From the NCBI GenBank assembly GCA_022605955.1, contig JAKCOZ010000011.1:4584537-4648536 (forward strand): a DNA stretch of 64,000 nucleotides, written 5' to 3'. Source of the DNA: Rallus limicola (lineage: Eukaryota; Chordata; Aves; Gruiformes; Rallidae). The notes below the pieces were generated by a model that saw nothing but the letters and a program-made list of their open reading frames with translations, had not been told where the DNA came from and did not search any database. Position numbers and translations under genes: made by a program. Shown piece after piece: positions 9,876 through 21,840 of the stretch (position 1 is its first letter; the number at the start of each line of letters is the position of its first letter).

Positions 9876-12800
9876 ACAACAGTATAGTTTTTTCAGTCAA
9901 GTGTTTTGTTCATTTATTGGCATCGGTAAAGCAAACACCACCTGTTTGCTTTTGTGTTTGCATTCTTCTATGCTTCTCACTGTGGTGGCGTTCTCCTTGA
10001 CCTTGTCCTTCTGCCTTTTCCATTTCTTTCACATATCCCCAGCCAAGCACTCATGGTCTTATGCTAAGTCCACCCCCAGAGTTCACTGGGATTGAGTGAA
10101 ACATAGCCACCAAGAGATAAATTAAACAAAGCCTGGTGGTTTGAAACTCTTTGAATGTCCTCTGTAGTGTCTTAGGGAAAAACTGATGGATACAGGTTCT
10201 ATTTTAAGGAAGAAAACAAAAAAAAGCAAAACAAAAAAAAGGCAAATAGTTTTACTTAAAAATCCTTTATTTTTGACTGAGGATCAATCACCAGTACCTT
10301 TCAAGCTCACTAGAGAAAGACAAGAGCTTTTTGGAGCTTTGACTGTCACTGAGCAGCAGATTTTTGGTAAAATTTCTCTGACTAGGAAACAGCAAGCATG
10401 TGGATGGAAAGACAAACGTATGGACAGATAATCCTCATGTATAAATAACATCCTCAGTGCAATCATAGATAGTGACAATGTCAACTTCTAAGTGAGTTTC
10501 CATTCAGTGTTGCACCTACTGAGTACAATAAGTGTGATCCTGGTGAACTAATTAACTTGTATCCTGGAGAAGGAAGTTCTCACAAAGGAAACACTACAAA
10601 ACAAAACTTAAGCATCCTAGACCCTGGCCTGTAGCAACAGGAATAAACCACAAATATTAAGTAGATTAAAAATAACTGTCATGTTACATCACAGAAGCTT
10701 TATCCCTCAGTCCTGGCACATCTCTACACAGCAGTTATCATTAGCGGTTGCAGTTAAGAACAGCAAGAATCCATTCTTTTCATTTCCATTAATATCTTAA
10801 GAAACACAGGCATTGTGGGTGAGTCAAACTCAACTGGAACATGAAGCAAATCCCTCAGCCGTAGCCAATTTGGATCTCATTTTACACAGAGCTAATCTAG
10901 ATTTAAACCTGCTGAATTAGACTGGATTTGCAGTCAAGTCAGCAAAAGCAGACTTATTATCACACTTGTGGGTCTGGATGCTCAGCTGGTGAGAGTCACC
11001 TGTGCACAGAGCAGCTGGTGATAACTTTTACTAGGAGTTAGTATAATTTTTACCTGATAATCTGCATTCCCAGTGGTTTTAGTGCTTTGCAAATAAGATT
11101 TTTGCCTGGATTGTTACTGGGTGATGGTTGGTCTGGTGATTCAGTGACACAGCTAAAATATTTTTAAAGATAGGGAAAAAAAAAAAAGTCTGACAACTTA
11201 TAATCTTTAGATACTTCCATAAATCTTTTCATTTTAGTAAAAGTACTTTTCTTGGTTTAGATCTCTTGCCTGTGTCATTGTATGCACAACATTCCAGTAA
11301 GTAGGAGACCAACAAAGAATTATTTGATAACATCATGGACCTCACCTGTATATTTTTATATGGGAATAAATTCTGTATTCTCTCATTAAAAAAATCTTGT
11401 TCTGAAAAGGTGTGGTCTTACCACCTAACTGGAAATCCTTGACAGAAATTCTGAAACCTTCCTACCAGCTGCCACATTTGAATTCCAACGCAGATAATGT
11501 GATGGTTCTTTTCAAATATTTATTGTGGTCTGCCTTCATTTGTAGAAAGACTTTGGTATGTTGTGTTGTGGATTTTTTTAAATGAAAAAAGTGTTAAATA
11601 TGATAATGAGTAAAAACTTTGTAGGTTGTAAAGTCTTTGGGGAAGTTATGGTAATTTTGCTACTTTTACACATAGCAAAGAGCAAAAGAGGAGCCCCTCT
11701 TGATTAATCACCACAACACTAGGAATAATATGCATAATAAACAGTAGTAGTTCACCCCAGGGCACGTTATTAACACCAGCTCTTATTTAGGCTCCCACAA
11801 TCATAAGAGACCATGTTGATCATCATGTTTCATCCATTGCTACTGTTGGGCAGCTCTACCATGTGCATGGTCCTCTGGTTTGCTGGGTAAGGTCAGGCTG
11901 TTGCAGAAACTCATCCCACCAAATTTTAGAAACTTTCCTTACGCATCATCAGGGTAAACAATATTGTTTTAGTGGCAATATTATTATTTCACTTAAGAAT
12001 TCCTTATCTGTCTCCTTTTCTTATTTATAGGCAGCTTTTCTCTTCCTTATGCATCATCCAAAGGCATTTATCCATCATTTTTCTGCTGTGAGTCTGCCAT
12101 GGGTTACTGCTGTTCTCTAATCCACCTCCTTGAAAAGAGGATGTGATGGTATTTTGGACAGGAAGAGGGAGATGAACTTTAGCTAATTCCATCTGCCACA
12201 GAAATAGGCTTTTAAAGCTCAGCTATTTACCGCAGTCTCCTTTTAACTGATTTCAAGCAGCAATTCTGCTCTAAATTTTTCTAGCAGCAAAATTTTATTT
12301 CCTTGCAGTTGTTTCCATGCATGCCAGGTACTGCACTCCTGTCACTGGAGATGGAGGCAGCAGATTTGGAAGGTTTTGGAGACCAGCTCAACTGTTGAAT
12401 GTATCCTGGCTGACTGAATGAATTCGCTCTTAGACTAAAACTGGGATCTAAAATACCCACTTCTGGGCACACAGAAGTCTGAAGTTGAGGGAAGTTGAGT
12501 CTCAGCCTAAATATTAGTTTGAATACAGTTGTGTATATTTTGTGTCTCTATCCTGCCCAAATTATGGACGTTTACTTATATATATAACTTATTTAAAAAT
12601 TAATTTTAACAGCTCCCAGCTTTGACTGTAGTTCAAATAAATGGATTCAAGCTGTAGCACATTTGCAGCCCTGAGCCTGTCTTGAAGAATAAATCTTCAA
12701 GCCCAGAAGAAAATCCGATGTCTCCTAACTGTGTGAAGGAAAACACACCCTCTTTATTGAACTTCATACTTTGTTCTGGCACACTCTTATTATAAACTGC

Positions 12801-13400
12801 TGTTGATTATCTAATTCTTCTGGGCATATGAGCAATGCCAGAATGTCGGTTTTATATTAAAAGGATGCAGTTTAAAAAACAAAACAAAACCCTAAATACA
12901 GAAATAAAATATGTGTTTAATTAGGGCTTTAATCTTTCCTGAGCTCATTAAAAAAAAAAAAAAAGTGGGGAATGGATGCCCATAGGGTCTGATAATATTT
13001 TCCTAGAGTGAAAACTTCTCCTACAACATATATTAGTAAACATCCATTTGTGTTCGTAATTAATTTTGGCGTTTGGATATCCATGTATTTCTCCCCATTG
13101 CATGTTCTGGTCCAGATCATTGGTAAATGAGCAGCACAGTAATAGCATTGATAGAACTGTTTGGACTATTGTTTTTCAGTTAAAGATAAGAAATAGCTGC
13201 CCTGGAAATCAGCATCTTTCCTCTGGGGCAAGTTGATCTCAATCTGCCCCACAGCTGAGCTTGCAGATTACTTTAGACCCTTGTTTTTGGGGCAAATGAC
13301 TCAGAGAGAGAAAAAATCTATACAAATTTTGAAATTTCAGAATATATAATGTCTCCAGGAAATGAAAAAACAGTTTTCATGATGCTGTAATATCATTTAA
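9876..13400. other. Non-coding single-copy DNA, no gene seen
   Basis: AT-rich sequence with no recognisable transposon, RNA gene or coding exon. A run of 15 A lies at 12950-12964. It is not preceded by any retrocopy-like coding sequence, so I do not read it as a processed pseudogene tail. Confidence 0.65.
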
Positions 13401-13426
13401 GGGCAGGGGTGGGGAGGGGTGGAGGG
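13401..13426 (+). other. G-quadruplex motif
   Basis: Plus-strand G runs of 3, 4, 4 and 4 with loops of 2 (CA), 1 (T) and 1 (A), then TGGAGGG, satisfy the canonical G3+N1-7 four-tract rule. Such short loops usually fold stably in vitro. It sits alone in AT-rich DNA with no promoter nearby, so a function is not implied. Confidence 0.85.
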
Positions 13427-16400
13427 AAGTTCAGGGAAATGATACTCAAAATACAAAGGTTCCTAATTTTCTTGGTTGAAATACTTTTTACAAACCTCAA
13501 GCTGCGAACTGCTCAGCAAAGCATGAGGCACAAGGAAACTAATGAAATACCTTTCTGCATTAAAGGTTCTTGATCAAAAAAATATCTGGTGAAACAATAA
13601 ATAACAACTCCTAAGGCACAAATCTGGAAGAAAGAAGAATATATATGGAGGGAGTAAGGATCACTGTAAAATTTCCATACATTGCCTTGAAAAATCCCAG
13701 GGAATTTTGGCAGCCAGAGAGGTTGAAATGGTTAGGAAACATCTGAAGTTGAACAAGCATCATGCAGTGTGGAATTAATTCCTGACATCTGTATGTTTCG
13801 TTGGCACATAGTAAAGGTATTTCAAAGACAGGTGAAGAACTCAGTGAAGGAAAATAATATTATTCAGTGGTTCAGAAACAATAAAATCCTTTACTGGTCC
13901 TGTGGCTCAGGACAAAAATAAAAAGGCTGGTGTTGTTCCTTAAACACTGCGTATTTAGAGATAAGTCAATGAACACAAGGGGTCCAGGGCTGGCTGCCCT
14001 GAAAGGGCTGAGCTGCCTTCCTTCCCAAGGCAGAGTCCTCCTCATCTGTTGGGAATAGCCATGGCCTGTGTGAGTTCTCAGACTGGTCTTCTTTTTTTTT
14101 TGGTGACTACTAGGCAGACCTGTCCAAAACCTTGGCAGAGAGGAAGGAACAATTTAAATCTATAGCAGATCAAATTTTGGAAAAAAAAATCTCAGCCTGT
14201 GCTCTGGCTCTACTTAACTGCTATAGACAGAAAAGGGTAATGCTAATTTTCTGTGTAATATTGGCTAAGCCAATTAGGTTTTCAAACCTTTGTGCCTGAA
14301 GTTAAGGATATAAATTATTTTTCAGGTATTTAAATAAAATTGGCTAGGTTTTCTGAGAATCTTCTGAGTCAATTTTCTTTAGACTTCATTAAAACTTTAG
14401 GTGATCTGTGTAGCTGCATCTTCCATGTCTGGGTTATACCGAGACTTTCGTTTTATATTTTAAATCCCAATTTGGATTAGGAACTCAATTCTGAATTATG
14501 TCCTGAGTTTATTTCTAAACTTGCCAAAAGCAAAATTATTATAAAGCATCCCAGACAGAGATCTTGTTCAGGACAGGGACTTAATCCGTATAGGAAAACA
14601 AGAATTATCCTGCATATTTTAAAATGGAAATTTCAGCATGTGTTTTCATTTAAAACCAAAAGTTTTCTACTTTTTTTCCCAGGGGAAAATAAGAGGCACT
14701 TCCTCTCTCTAATGCTCCATGTGCTCTTCTGGGAAGTGGGCAATAGATCCATGCTTTTGGTCTTGTTCAAGTAAACCAAGATGTCCCGCTGGTCTTGAGA
14801 TAATGGTATTATTACTGAGATATTGATATTACTGCTATTTATATTATTACTGGTATACTTATAACCTATACATTTTGACTATTTGATTTGCTCATACAAC
14901 TCATTGCTAGACTTGAAGAGTTGTCTCAAAACGCGTAGCATGACATATGATACATTTCTGTGGCAAATTTATCTTCAATAACTGTGATTTTTTCCAAGCA
15001 CAACTTTTTATCCAGACTTTTAGGCTCTTGAGGCTGGAATTTGCTGACTTACTAGGGTAATTGCTCGGGATCATTCACACTTTTTGAAGGGTCTCTCTTC
15101 AACAGGAATAGGCTCTGCTTATCAGTTTGCAAAACAGAGAGATCAGAGTATATGACTGCTACAATGTTGTAATGTGATCCCATGTATGTGTTCATACTAC
15201 ACATAGCAGAGACTCAATTCCTTATTAGAGTCTATAAGTACTGGGATAAAGTCATCACAAAGACAATGGAGATGTGTAACTGTTATTATCAGAGCAGACA
15301 CAACTTTACCTGAGAATGAAACCTTATTGCTTTAGCCATTGTATACAGGTGGAGTAATATGTGGTCACTGCACCAAAAGATACATCAATAGAAATTAATA
15401 CATGAATATATAGCACCCACATATGCTAGCCATTGGAACAACTTGCGAAGAATTTGTATAAACTCATCACAAGTGAGATATGTAAGTCAAAGATACCTGT
15501 GTCTTTCCGAAAGTTGTGTTGTAACTAAATGAGAAGGGATGGGCTTCATGCAACAACATGAAGATGCAAGGTGTGAAACTCATCTTGCATTCTCTTGAAA
15601 AGTTGCACACATAAGACCAAGCACTTCACATAAGACCACGCCTGTGGAGGTAACTCCTTTTGTCCTAACATCAGTATCTCAGATAGGTTGGATGGATCAC
15701 CCCCAGCAGCATATCCTTCTCCTAATGTTGAGGTGAACAGAGACAGAGAAAATGAATCCTCTATCAGGATCATCCTTATGGAGTCCTGATACCTTCAAGA
15801 TAATGAGTGTGCTTGGCCCCTCACAACTGTATCATTAATTTTGATGGGATTTGTGTAGCAGGAAGAATCTCTCCACTTAATAGTTATGCTTTTCACTGGT
15901 GAGACAAGCCCTCAGGAAATGAGGAAGGGACATTTAATTTTATTTTTTTTTAATGTAGCTGCTATTTTTTTGAGGCTTTCCTTAATCAAAGATGGAATTT
16001 TAATGTGATCTGGAAGTTAGAGCAAAAACTTGGAAACATTGTTACTGCTATTTATATCACTGTTTTCTTAGCAGTACTGGAAGGTATTAATATCACCCTC
16101 TGCATTATTAGAGTGAAATAAATGTTGGGAAACATTTGTCATGACAGAATGAAAAGAGAATAAAAAAGTGAAGTATTTTCTCCCTCCTATTTTTTTAATA
16201 ACAATAAAAATCTATAAAACAGTCCAAAGAATGAGAAATATCATGTTAGGAACAAACATGGATATAAGAATAATAAGAACAACCACCAAACCTGCTCTTA
16301 AGATGGAACACAGGGTAATTAGCTCTGCTCCCATCCTGATGCTCTCGTTTGAATTTATGCAATTTCCTTTATTTTCTCCTTTGTTTGTTCTGTTTTCCTT

Positions 16401-16440
16401 TACCCGTGTGCTTTTATCATAGCTGTTGTTTATTCATGGC
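13427..16440. other. Non-coding single-copy DNA, no gene seen
   Basis: AT-rich DNA without recognisable genes or transposons. A 12-bp direct repeat (CACATAAGACCA at 15608-15619 and 15627-15638, period 19) is present. The minus-strand frame at 15546-15773 has no family resemblance. Confidence 0.65.
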
Positions 16441-16789
16441 AGAGCTGGTTGCAGCTTTCAATCAAAAAAAAAAGAAGGAAAAATTAAAAAAAAGAACAGA
16501 AAAAAAACCCCAACTGCACCATCCTCCAACTGGCCAACGTGGAGGTTGGAGACCACACGGGGATCAAAGCGATATGAGGACAACAGGGGTTTCATTAAAA
16601 TGTTCTCGTCTCTGCCTGAGGAAAGAGCAGTGAGGACAGGGTGAGAGGGGGAGGGGGGAAGGGAAATCATCTGGCCCAAACAAGTTTAACTAAAAAAAAA
16701 ATCCAAGCAAACCACCTGTGGTCTCCTTGGAAACTGGCTTGCAACCCCTCCAGCCACCTTTTAATGAAACCCCAGAGCCCCTTTATTAA
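16441..16789. other. Purine-rich stretch containing a G-quadruplex motif
   Basis: A-rich DNA (about 16464-16508) is followed by moderately GC-rich sequence with a few CpGs and a G-rich run. Several overlapping frames of 60-94 codons occur on both strands, mostly Lys-rich because of the A tracts. I regard them as non-coding. Confidence 0.5.
16639..16663 (+). other. G-quadruplex motif
   Basis: Four G runs (3, 5, 6 and 3) separated by loops of 5 (TGAGA), 1 (A) and 2 (AA) meet the G3+N1-7 rule on the plus strand. It lies about 150 bp upstream of the homeodomain-motif-rich block at 16790-17035. Confidence 0.82.
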
Positions 16790-17035
16790 TTTATTAAAGA
16801 ATCTATTTTCTGAAGATTCATAAACCGCGCATAACTCATATTCCAACACATCTCTGCTATGCTAATAGCGCGTGCTGCCATGAATAATTAATTCTTTAAT
16901 TAGTAATAATTAGAGGTTGTTGTATAGGTCAAACCATTGGGCTGACAGCATGCTACTGTCAAAATGTCATTTGAATTAACAGGACTATGGTCCTTTCTAC
17001 ACTGAATGATTCGTCATTTGGGGTCGGCTGACCCT
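16790..17035. promoter_or_regulatory. Candidate conserved non-coding element
   Basis: Single-copy block with a dense array of TAATTA/ATTAAT-type homeodomain cores (AATAATTAATTCTTTAATTA at 16883-16902, then GTAATAATTAG). It also has retained CpGs (AACCGCGCATAA, AATAGCGCGTGC) and a TGACAG motif (TALE class). It is free of transposon sequence and lies in the middle of a 10.8-kb gap without CR1. These are typical traits of vertebrate developmental enhancers. Conservation itself cannot be seen from one genome, so this is an inference. Confidence 0.3.
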
Positions 17036-17873
17036 TCCTCTTCAAATGTTATTGTTTTAAGGGTGGGTTGCTTTATAAGGTGTGGAATATGGATAAAGAA
17101 ACATTGAATAGTGTTTATGTCACAAAAGAAAAGGCTGCAGAGGTTCAGCAGATTCTTAGAGTCTGAGCAGTATTTGTTCCCATGTTCCCACCATGAAAAA
17201 AACAAGAAAGAGATTGAAGTAACTTCACTGACAATCTGCACTAAGCACAATCATGATTTTTGATCGAAATCGCTGCCCACTCTCTACATCCCTGCAAGGA
17301 CTACAGTTGAGGGTCTGGTTCTTCTGTTCAGTGAATGACTGGAGGAACTTCTATCCTTGGAACCGATATACCAAGATCTAGGTTCAATCCTTTGGCTGTT
17401 TAAAGCCTGAGGAATTTTGAAACTTCTTCACCTTTTCAGGGGAATACAGAAACCACTGATATGACCAGGCTTGAAGAATGAGTGTTAATACTGCTCTGCA
17501 CTATAGGAAACAGATTGCCGCCACCAAAAGAGGGCAATGAGTTGCCCTACAAGTTAAGTCCCTTGACTGGAAATAAGTGCTTGGGCAAGAAGATACTTAA
17601 GAAGAGAAGGCAAAGCAAGAAATTAATGAGAGCTGAATGCTGAAGTATTGATTCGATGTCTATTTACTTCAGTCCTGGGTGCAGCACCTTCTTGAGAAGG
17701 ACAAGTCAAACCAAAACTGTCAACCTCTTAGAAGAGCCATTTGGAGAAGCCAGGGACTTAATTTGCCCCAGAATTTCCCATTTGTGGAACAAGCAACAGG
17801 GATTATCTGTACTCACTGGAACTGCAAAGGGACATCAGAAATGCCTGTGGAGAACAAACGTATATAGGGTAGA

Positions 17874-17893
17874 TTTCCATATACATATGGAAA
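17874..17893. repeat. Palindrome with 9-bp arms around AC
   Basis: TTTCCATAT and ATATGGAAA are exact reverse complements with a 2-bp centre. The right half includes CATATG, an E-box form. It may be a protein-binding dyad or simply an AT-rich chance palindrome. Confidence 0.9.
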
Positions 17894-18993
17894 CTACTAC
17901 TGACACTTGAGATATCTGACTTAGAATTCTAGAAACTGTGGATCTATGAGAAGGAATTATTAGATGTGCTCATTCTTATTATTCCTCTACAGGTATATAT
18001 TTTTGACTGCTCTCAGAAGTAGAATGTTGGGTTGGCTGGACCTTCAATCTGACCTAACAAAGCCATTGTGTTATGAAGAACGGTTCTTATATGAGGAGTT
18101 TGATACGTTTAATACCCCTCTATCTGATTTGTTTGGTGTCTCGTTTGAGGGAGGTAGCAGGCATCCTTAGCTGCAATAGGGCTATTTACCAAACTTCCAG
18201 CACTGATGGGAAGTGGGTGAAGATAAATGAGCAGGTTTGTTTTGGTTGGGCAGCACAATAATGAAATGAACAGAGGAGCCTCACAATTTGAGGGGGAAAG
18301 AGAAAAAAGATGGTTTTGTCAGCCAATTGCAATGGTAGGAGAAGAAAGAGGAACAGAAGTGCATCAGACATGGTGGGGTAAATCAGACAGGCAGAGCCCC
18401 ATGCTACCATAGTTTCAGTGGTGTTACTTCAGCTCAAATAATCTGCACTGCTGTACCTGACAGACCCATGCATTAAGCACCGGTGGAGCAAGGGATTTGA
18501 TTCATACATTTCATTTCACTTGAAAGACACCGAGCTGAAGGGGTTGGTGTTGTTGCAGTCATCACAGAAATACAAACATGCAGCCTTAATCATAACCACA
18601 GTGAATGAAAAGAAATCCCCTAACTCACAGTAGCATGGATTGGAGCCCAAGAGCCCACTCTTTTAAATTCCTGCTCCGACTATAAAATACACATTCTTTC
18701 TTTATAGGAACAACTGGAGCAGCCTTTCCCCCCCCTCTCTTCCTTGCCTACTAACAGAAGAATTAGTAAGTGGAGGCTAAGCAAATGCAAAAAAAGGGCT
18801 TGAGTATGTTTTGCAGTTAAAAGGAGATTAAAAACAACCCTTTCTGTAGAGGGAGAAAAAAAAAAGATACAACAAGAAAATAAACCCATACTAATATAGG
18901 CAGTGGAGTGAAGTGGCAGCTATTTCGCTGCCAGTCAAAAAATTATGTTATCAGAAATCCTTTTGTATCATTACATATTGATGTGTTTTCTTT

Positions 18994-19012
18994 AAAAAAA
19001 AAAAAAAAAAAA
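18994..19012 (+). repeat. Poly-A run (19 A)
   Basis: Uninterrupted A homopolymer, the longest in the window. Nothing upstream looks like a retrocopy and I cannot identify target-site duplications around it. Confidence 0.97.
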
Positions 19013-20149
19013 TGAAAAGAAACTCACCAGAGATTGTACATTAAAGTTGTTTGCTGTTGACAATGCAACAAGGTCAAGCAGGATTTTACAGGAAAGCTCT
19101 TTGAAATCTACATCAAGGGCTCTGGTTTGCAAAGAGAAACAAGTGTGTTGGTGACAGTGAACATTGTTACATATGTGCTGCTCACAATACAGGGAACAAT
19201 TTATGCTCCCCATCCAAAAAAAGTACAAAGGCTGATTGGTGTGCAAATTACTTAAATGAATATGTTAAGCAGATTTCCAAAGTCAATGACTTGTGAGTCT
19301 ATGGTCAAAATAACCCCACCATAAATTAATAGTAGCAGTAACAGAGTATTGGCAACAGTCTTCAAAACAGGACAGAACTCAAACGTTTCTCATTTGAGAA
19401 AGCATGGTCTGTTAAGTATCAATGAACAAAGTCATTAGCACAAAATTAAACAGAGATTGTTTTACTCATACTACTGTCTGCTGCAAAACTGACCATGCAT
19501 TAATTTACATAGTTTTTGCCCCTCTTTTTGCCCAACTGGAAAAAGCAGGGTGCCCAGGAATTTACTGGGGAAGGGATAACTGGTGTATTCTTGTCATACA
19601 GCTTAATATTTGCCTCTTGTGTGCATTCTCCTGGCAAAAGACTAAGTGTTTTGTTCTTTCTCCCCACTATTGTAATGGCTCTTGCAGCTCTCCCCAATGA
19701 AAGTCCAGGGCAACACATGCCTTCATGGAGCTACCATGAACTCTCTGAACCACAATCTGTCTCTTCTGTTCCTCCTTCTGTTCCCAGAACTTTCCATTTT
19801 CTGTTCTCTCTCAACCAGATGCACACCGGCTTAGTTTCTTCTTAGGATTTTCTCCAGTGTCTCTTAATCTCTTTTTGTAAGACAGGATTGTTCTCTCTTT
19901 TATTTCTTCTCTGCCTGTTTTTCTGCCCATTTCTTTCCACAGCTCCCTTGTTCAGAAAACTTGTTTTTCAACTCTTCCAACAAAGAAACTTCTATTTTGT
20001 GTTGTTTTCGGAGTTTTAAAGGCATCTGCCTCTTGCACTCTTCTTGTTTAGTGGTTATCAAAACATCCTGAATTACCCACATATCTTTTTGTCTCTTTCT
20101 CCATGACCCATCTTACCTCATCTGTGTATTCAGTAGAATCTGAATCTTA

Positions 20150-20492
20150 GGGAGCATGTAAACAGGAAGGGAATCAACTTTTTCAAAGGGCAGACAAAGG
20201 CAGGACAAGGGGGATGGAGTGAAGCTGAAGGAGGGAATGGATTAGATGAGATATTAGGGGGAAGTTTTTTACAGAGAGTGGTGAGGGGCTGGAACAGGCT
20301 GCCCAGAGAGAGGGTGGGTGCCCTATCCCTGGGAGTGTTCAAGGCCAGGTTGGCTGGGGCCCTGGGCAACCTTGTGTAGCTCCAGGCCTGGAGGTTGGTG
20401 TCCCTGCCTGTGTCAGGGGGGTTGGAGCTCTGTGATCCTTGGGGTCCCTTCCAACCCAGACCATTCTATGATTCTATCCTATGATTCTTTGA
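20150..20492 (+). mobile_element. CR1 LINE 3' portion
   Basis: A CR1 3' UTR fragment of about 340 bp. It shows AGGAAGGGAATCAACTTTTT, GGCAGGACAAGGGG, GGAACAGGCTGCCCAGAGAG, TTCAAGGCCAGGTTGGCTGG and GGGGTCCCTTCCAACCCAGA, ending with CATTCTATGATTCTAT. It is the same subfamily as the copy at 5850-6304. No ORF2 sequence remains. Confidence 0.96.
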
Positions 20493-20838
20493 TCTTTATA
20501 TCCAGATCTTCTCAGCTATGGACCCTATGGACAAAATACTCCCTAACTTACAACGTTCTGTCAGTAAAAAATGGAGACAACATATCTTACAGCTTCTGCT
20601 TAGAAGTCTCTCTTGCCACTGACATTCTCTATGTTCGTTTGGGTTAGGGCCCTATCATCAGCTGGCACCAATTTATGTCCCTTATCCAAAATGTAAGGTG
20701 TGAAGCATAACTTTCATCAAATTTCTTTCAGTGAGCCCATTCTTTTCCCCCTTATAATGATCCTCAGCTTATGAACTACTCTAGTCAAAAGCTGCTCATC
20801 TTTGGTCTAAATCAGTCTATTCCTTTTTTTTAATTGTC
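20493..20838. other. Spacer between two CR1 copies, nothing recognised
   Basis: AT-rich DNA with no gene, repeat or motif that I can support. Confidence 0.65.
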
Positions 20839-20978
20839 CTCTTCTCTGGAGACATTCAAACCCACCTGGATGTGTTCCTGTGTGAGTCAGTCTGAGTGAT
20901 CCTGCTCTGGCAGGGGGGTTGGACAAGATGATCTTTCAAGGTCCCTTCCAACTCCTAATGTTCTGTGATTCTGTGATT
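20839..20978 (+). mobile_element. CR1 3' end fragment
   Basis: TTCTCTGGAGACATTCAAAC, CCACCTGGATGTGTTCCTGT and GGGGGGTTGGACAAGATGAT lead into CTAATGTTCTGTGATTCTGT. The wording matches the 3' part of the copy at 42411-42790, and differs from the copy 350 bp upstream. It is therefore an independent insertion of another CR1 subfamily. Confidence 0.95.
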
Positions 20979-21530
20979 CCTCTGTTAGGACTATCTCTTA
21001 GATGTGCTCAAACAGCTTCTACCACACGGCAGCTCCCAGCCTGTTTGACCCTCCCACAGGCTGTTTGGTATGCAATATCATAATTCTAATGAACTAAATT
21101 TCAGCATTTAAGACTGGTTATTTATTTTATCAGATTTTTTTTTTCTTTGTCATTATGCCTCCAGATAAACTTCCACCATGTACAACAGAGAATACAAATA
21201 ATGCAGACCCTTGAAGTGAGCTTCACTTGAAAGGATTTGTGTGCATGTAGAGATCTGCATGCTAGATTAATGCACTGATACAACACCAACCCTTTTCTGC
21301 CTATATAATATGCTCTATTCTGCTACCCATGTGTTTCTGGAAGTTGTAGATGTAATGCTAATTATTGATCTATGCCATTTGACAGCCTAATGAAGGTGTT
21401 CAGCTGAGCAGGAGATATAAGCACATCCCTGCATTACAAAGATACGCATCATAGACAAATGGACCATATAGATCTTTCAGGTTGATTTGCTAATTTCCAT
21501 CATTTTGTCATCTTGTCTACAACAATAAAT
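20979..21530. other. Spacer, nothing recognised
   Basis: Non-coding AT-rich DNA between CR1 copies, with no supported feature. Confidence 0.65.
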
Positions 21531-21750
21531 ATAGAATCATTTATGATGGAAAAGATCTTTAAGGTCCTTGAATCCAACCATAAACCTAACACTGCCAAGT
21601 CCACCACTGAGCTATATCCCTGAGTGCCTCATCTACATGTCTTTTAAATACCTCAAGGGATGGTGGTTCAAGCCTGTTCCAGTTATTAACAACCCTTTCT
21701 GTGAAGATATCTTTCTTAATATCCAGTCAAAACCTCCCTTGCCACAACTT
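21531..21750 (-). mobile_element. CR1 LINE, minus strand, 3' part (interrupted)
   Basis: The 3' UTR of a minus-strand CR1. The reversed terminal repeat remnant ATAGAATCATTTATGATGG is followed by AAGGTCCTTGAATCCAACCA, CACTGCCAAGTCCACCACTG and CAACCCTTTCTGTGAAG. The element is cut at 21750 by a plus-strand CR1 piece and resumes at 21841. Confidence 0.93.
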
Positions 21751-21840
21751 TGAGGTTGGTGGCCCTACCCGTGGCAGGGAGGTTGGAACTCTGTGATTCT
21801 CAAGGTCCCTTCCATCCCAGACCATTCTATGATTCTATGA
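21751..21840 (+). mobile_element. CR1 3' end inserted inside another CR1
   Basis: About 90 bp in plus orientation: GAGGTTGGTGGCCCTACCCG, GGCAGGGAGGTTGGAACTC, AAGGTCCCTTCCATCCCAGA, then CATTCTATGATTCTATGA. The flanks (CCACAACTT before, TTTCCTCTGGTCCTATCAC after) read through as one minus-strand CR1. This copy therefore jumped in later, as a very short 5'-truncated insertion. Confidence 0.92.

Larger units (their letters stand above)
17036..20149. other. Non-coding single-copy DNA, no gene seen
   Basis: No transposon or host exon recognised. It includes a 20-bp palindrome at 17874-17893 and a run of 19 A at 18994-19012. Frames of up to 109 codons (19516-19845) show no known domain. Confidence 0.6.

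Noticed and set aside
12950..12964. Poly-A run as a retrocopy tail
   Set aside because: The upstream sequence has no gene-like or SINE-like content.
18994..19012. Poly-A run as a processed pseudogene tail
   Set aside because: No coding-like sequence precedes it and no flanking target-site duplication is visible.
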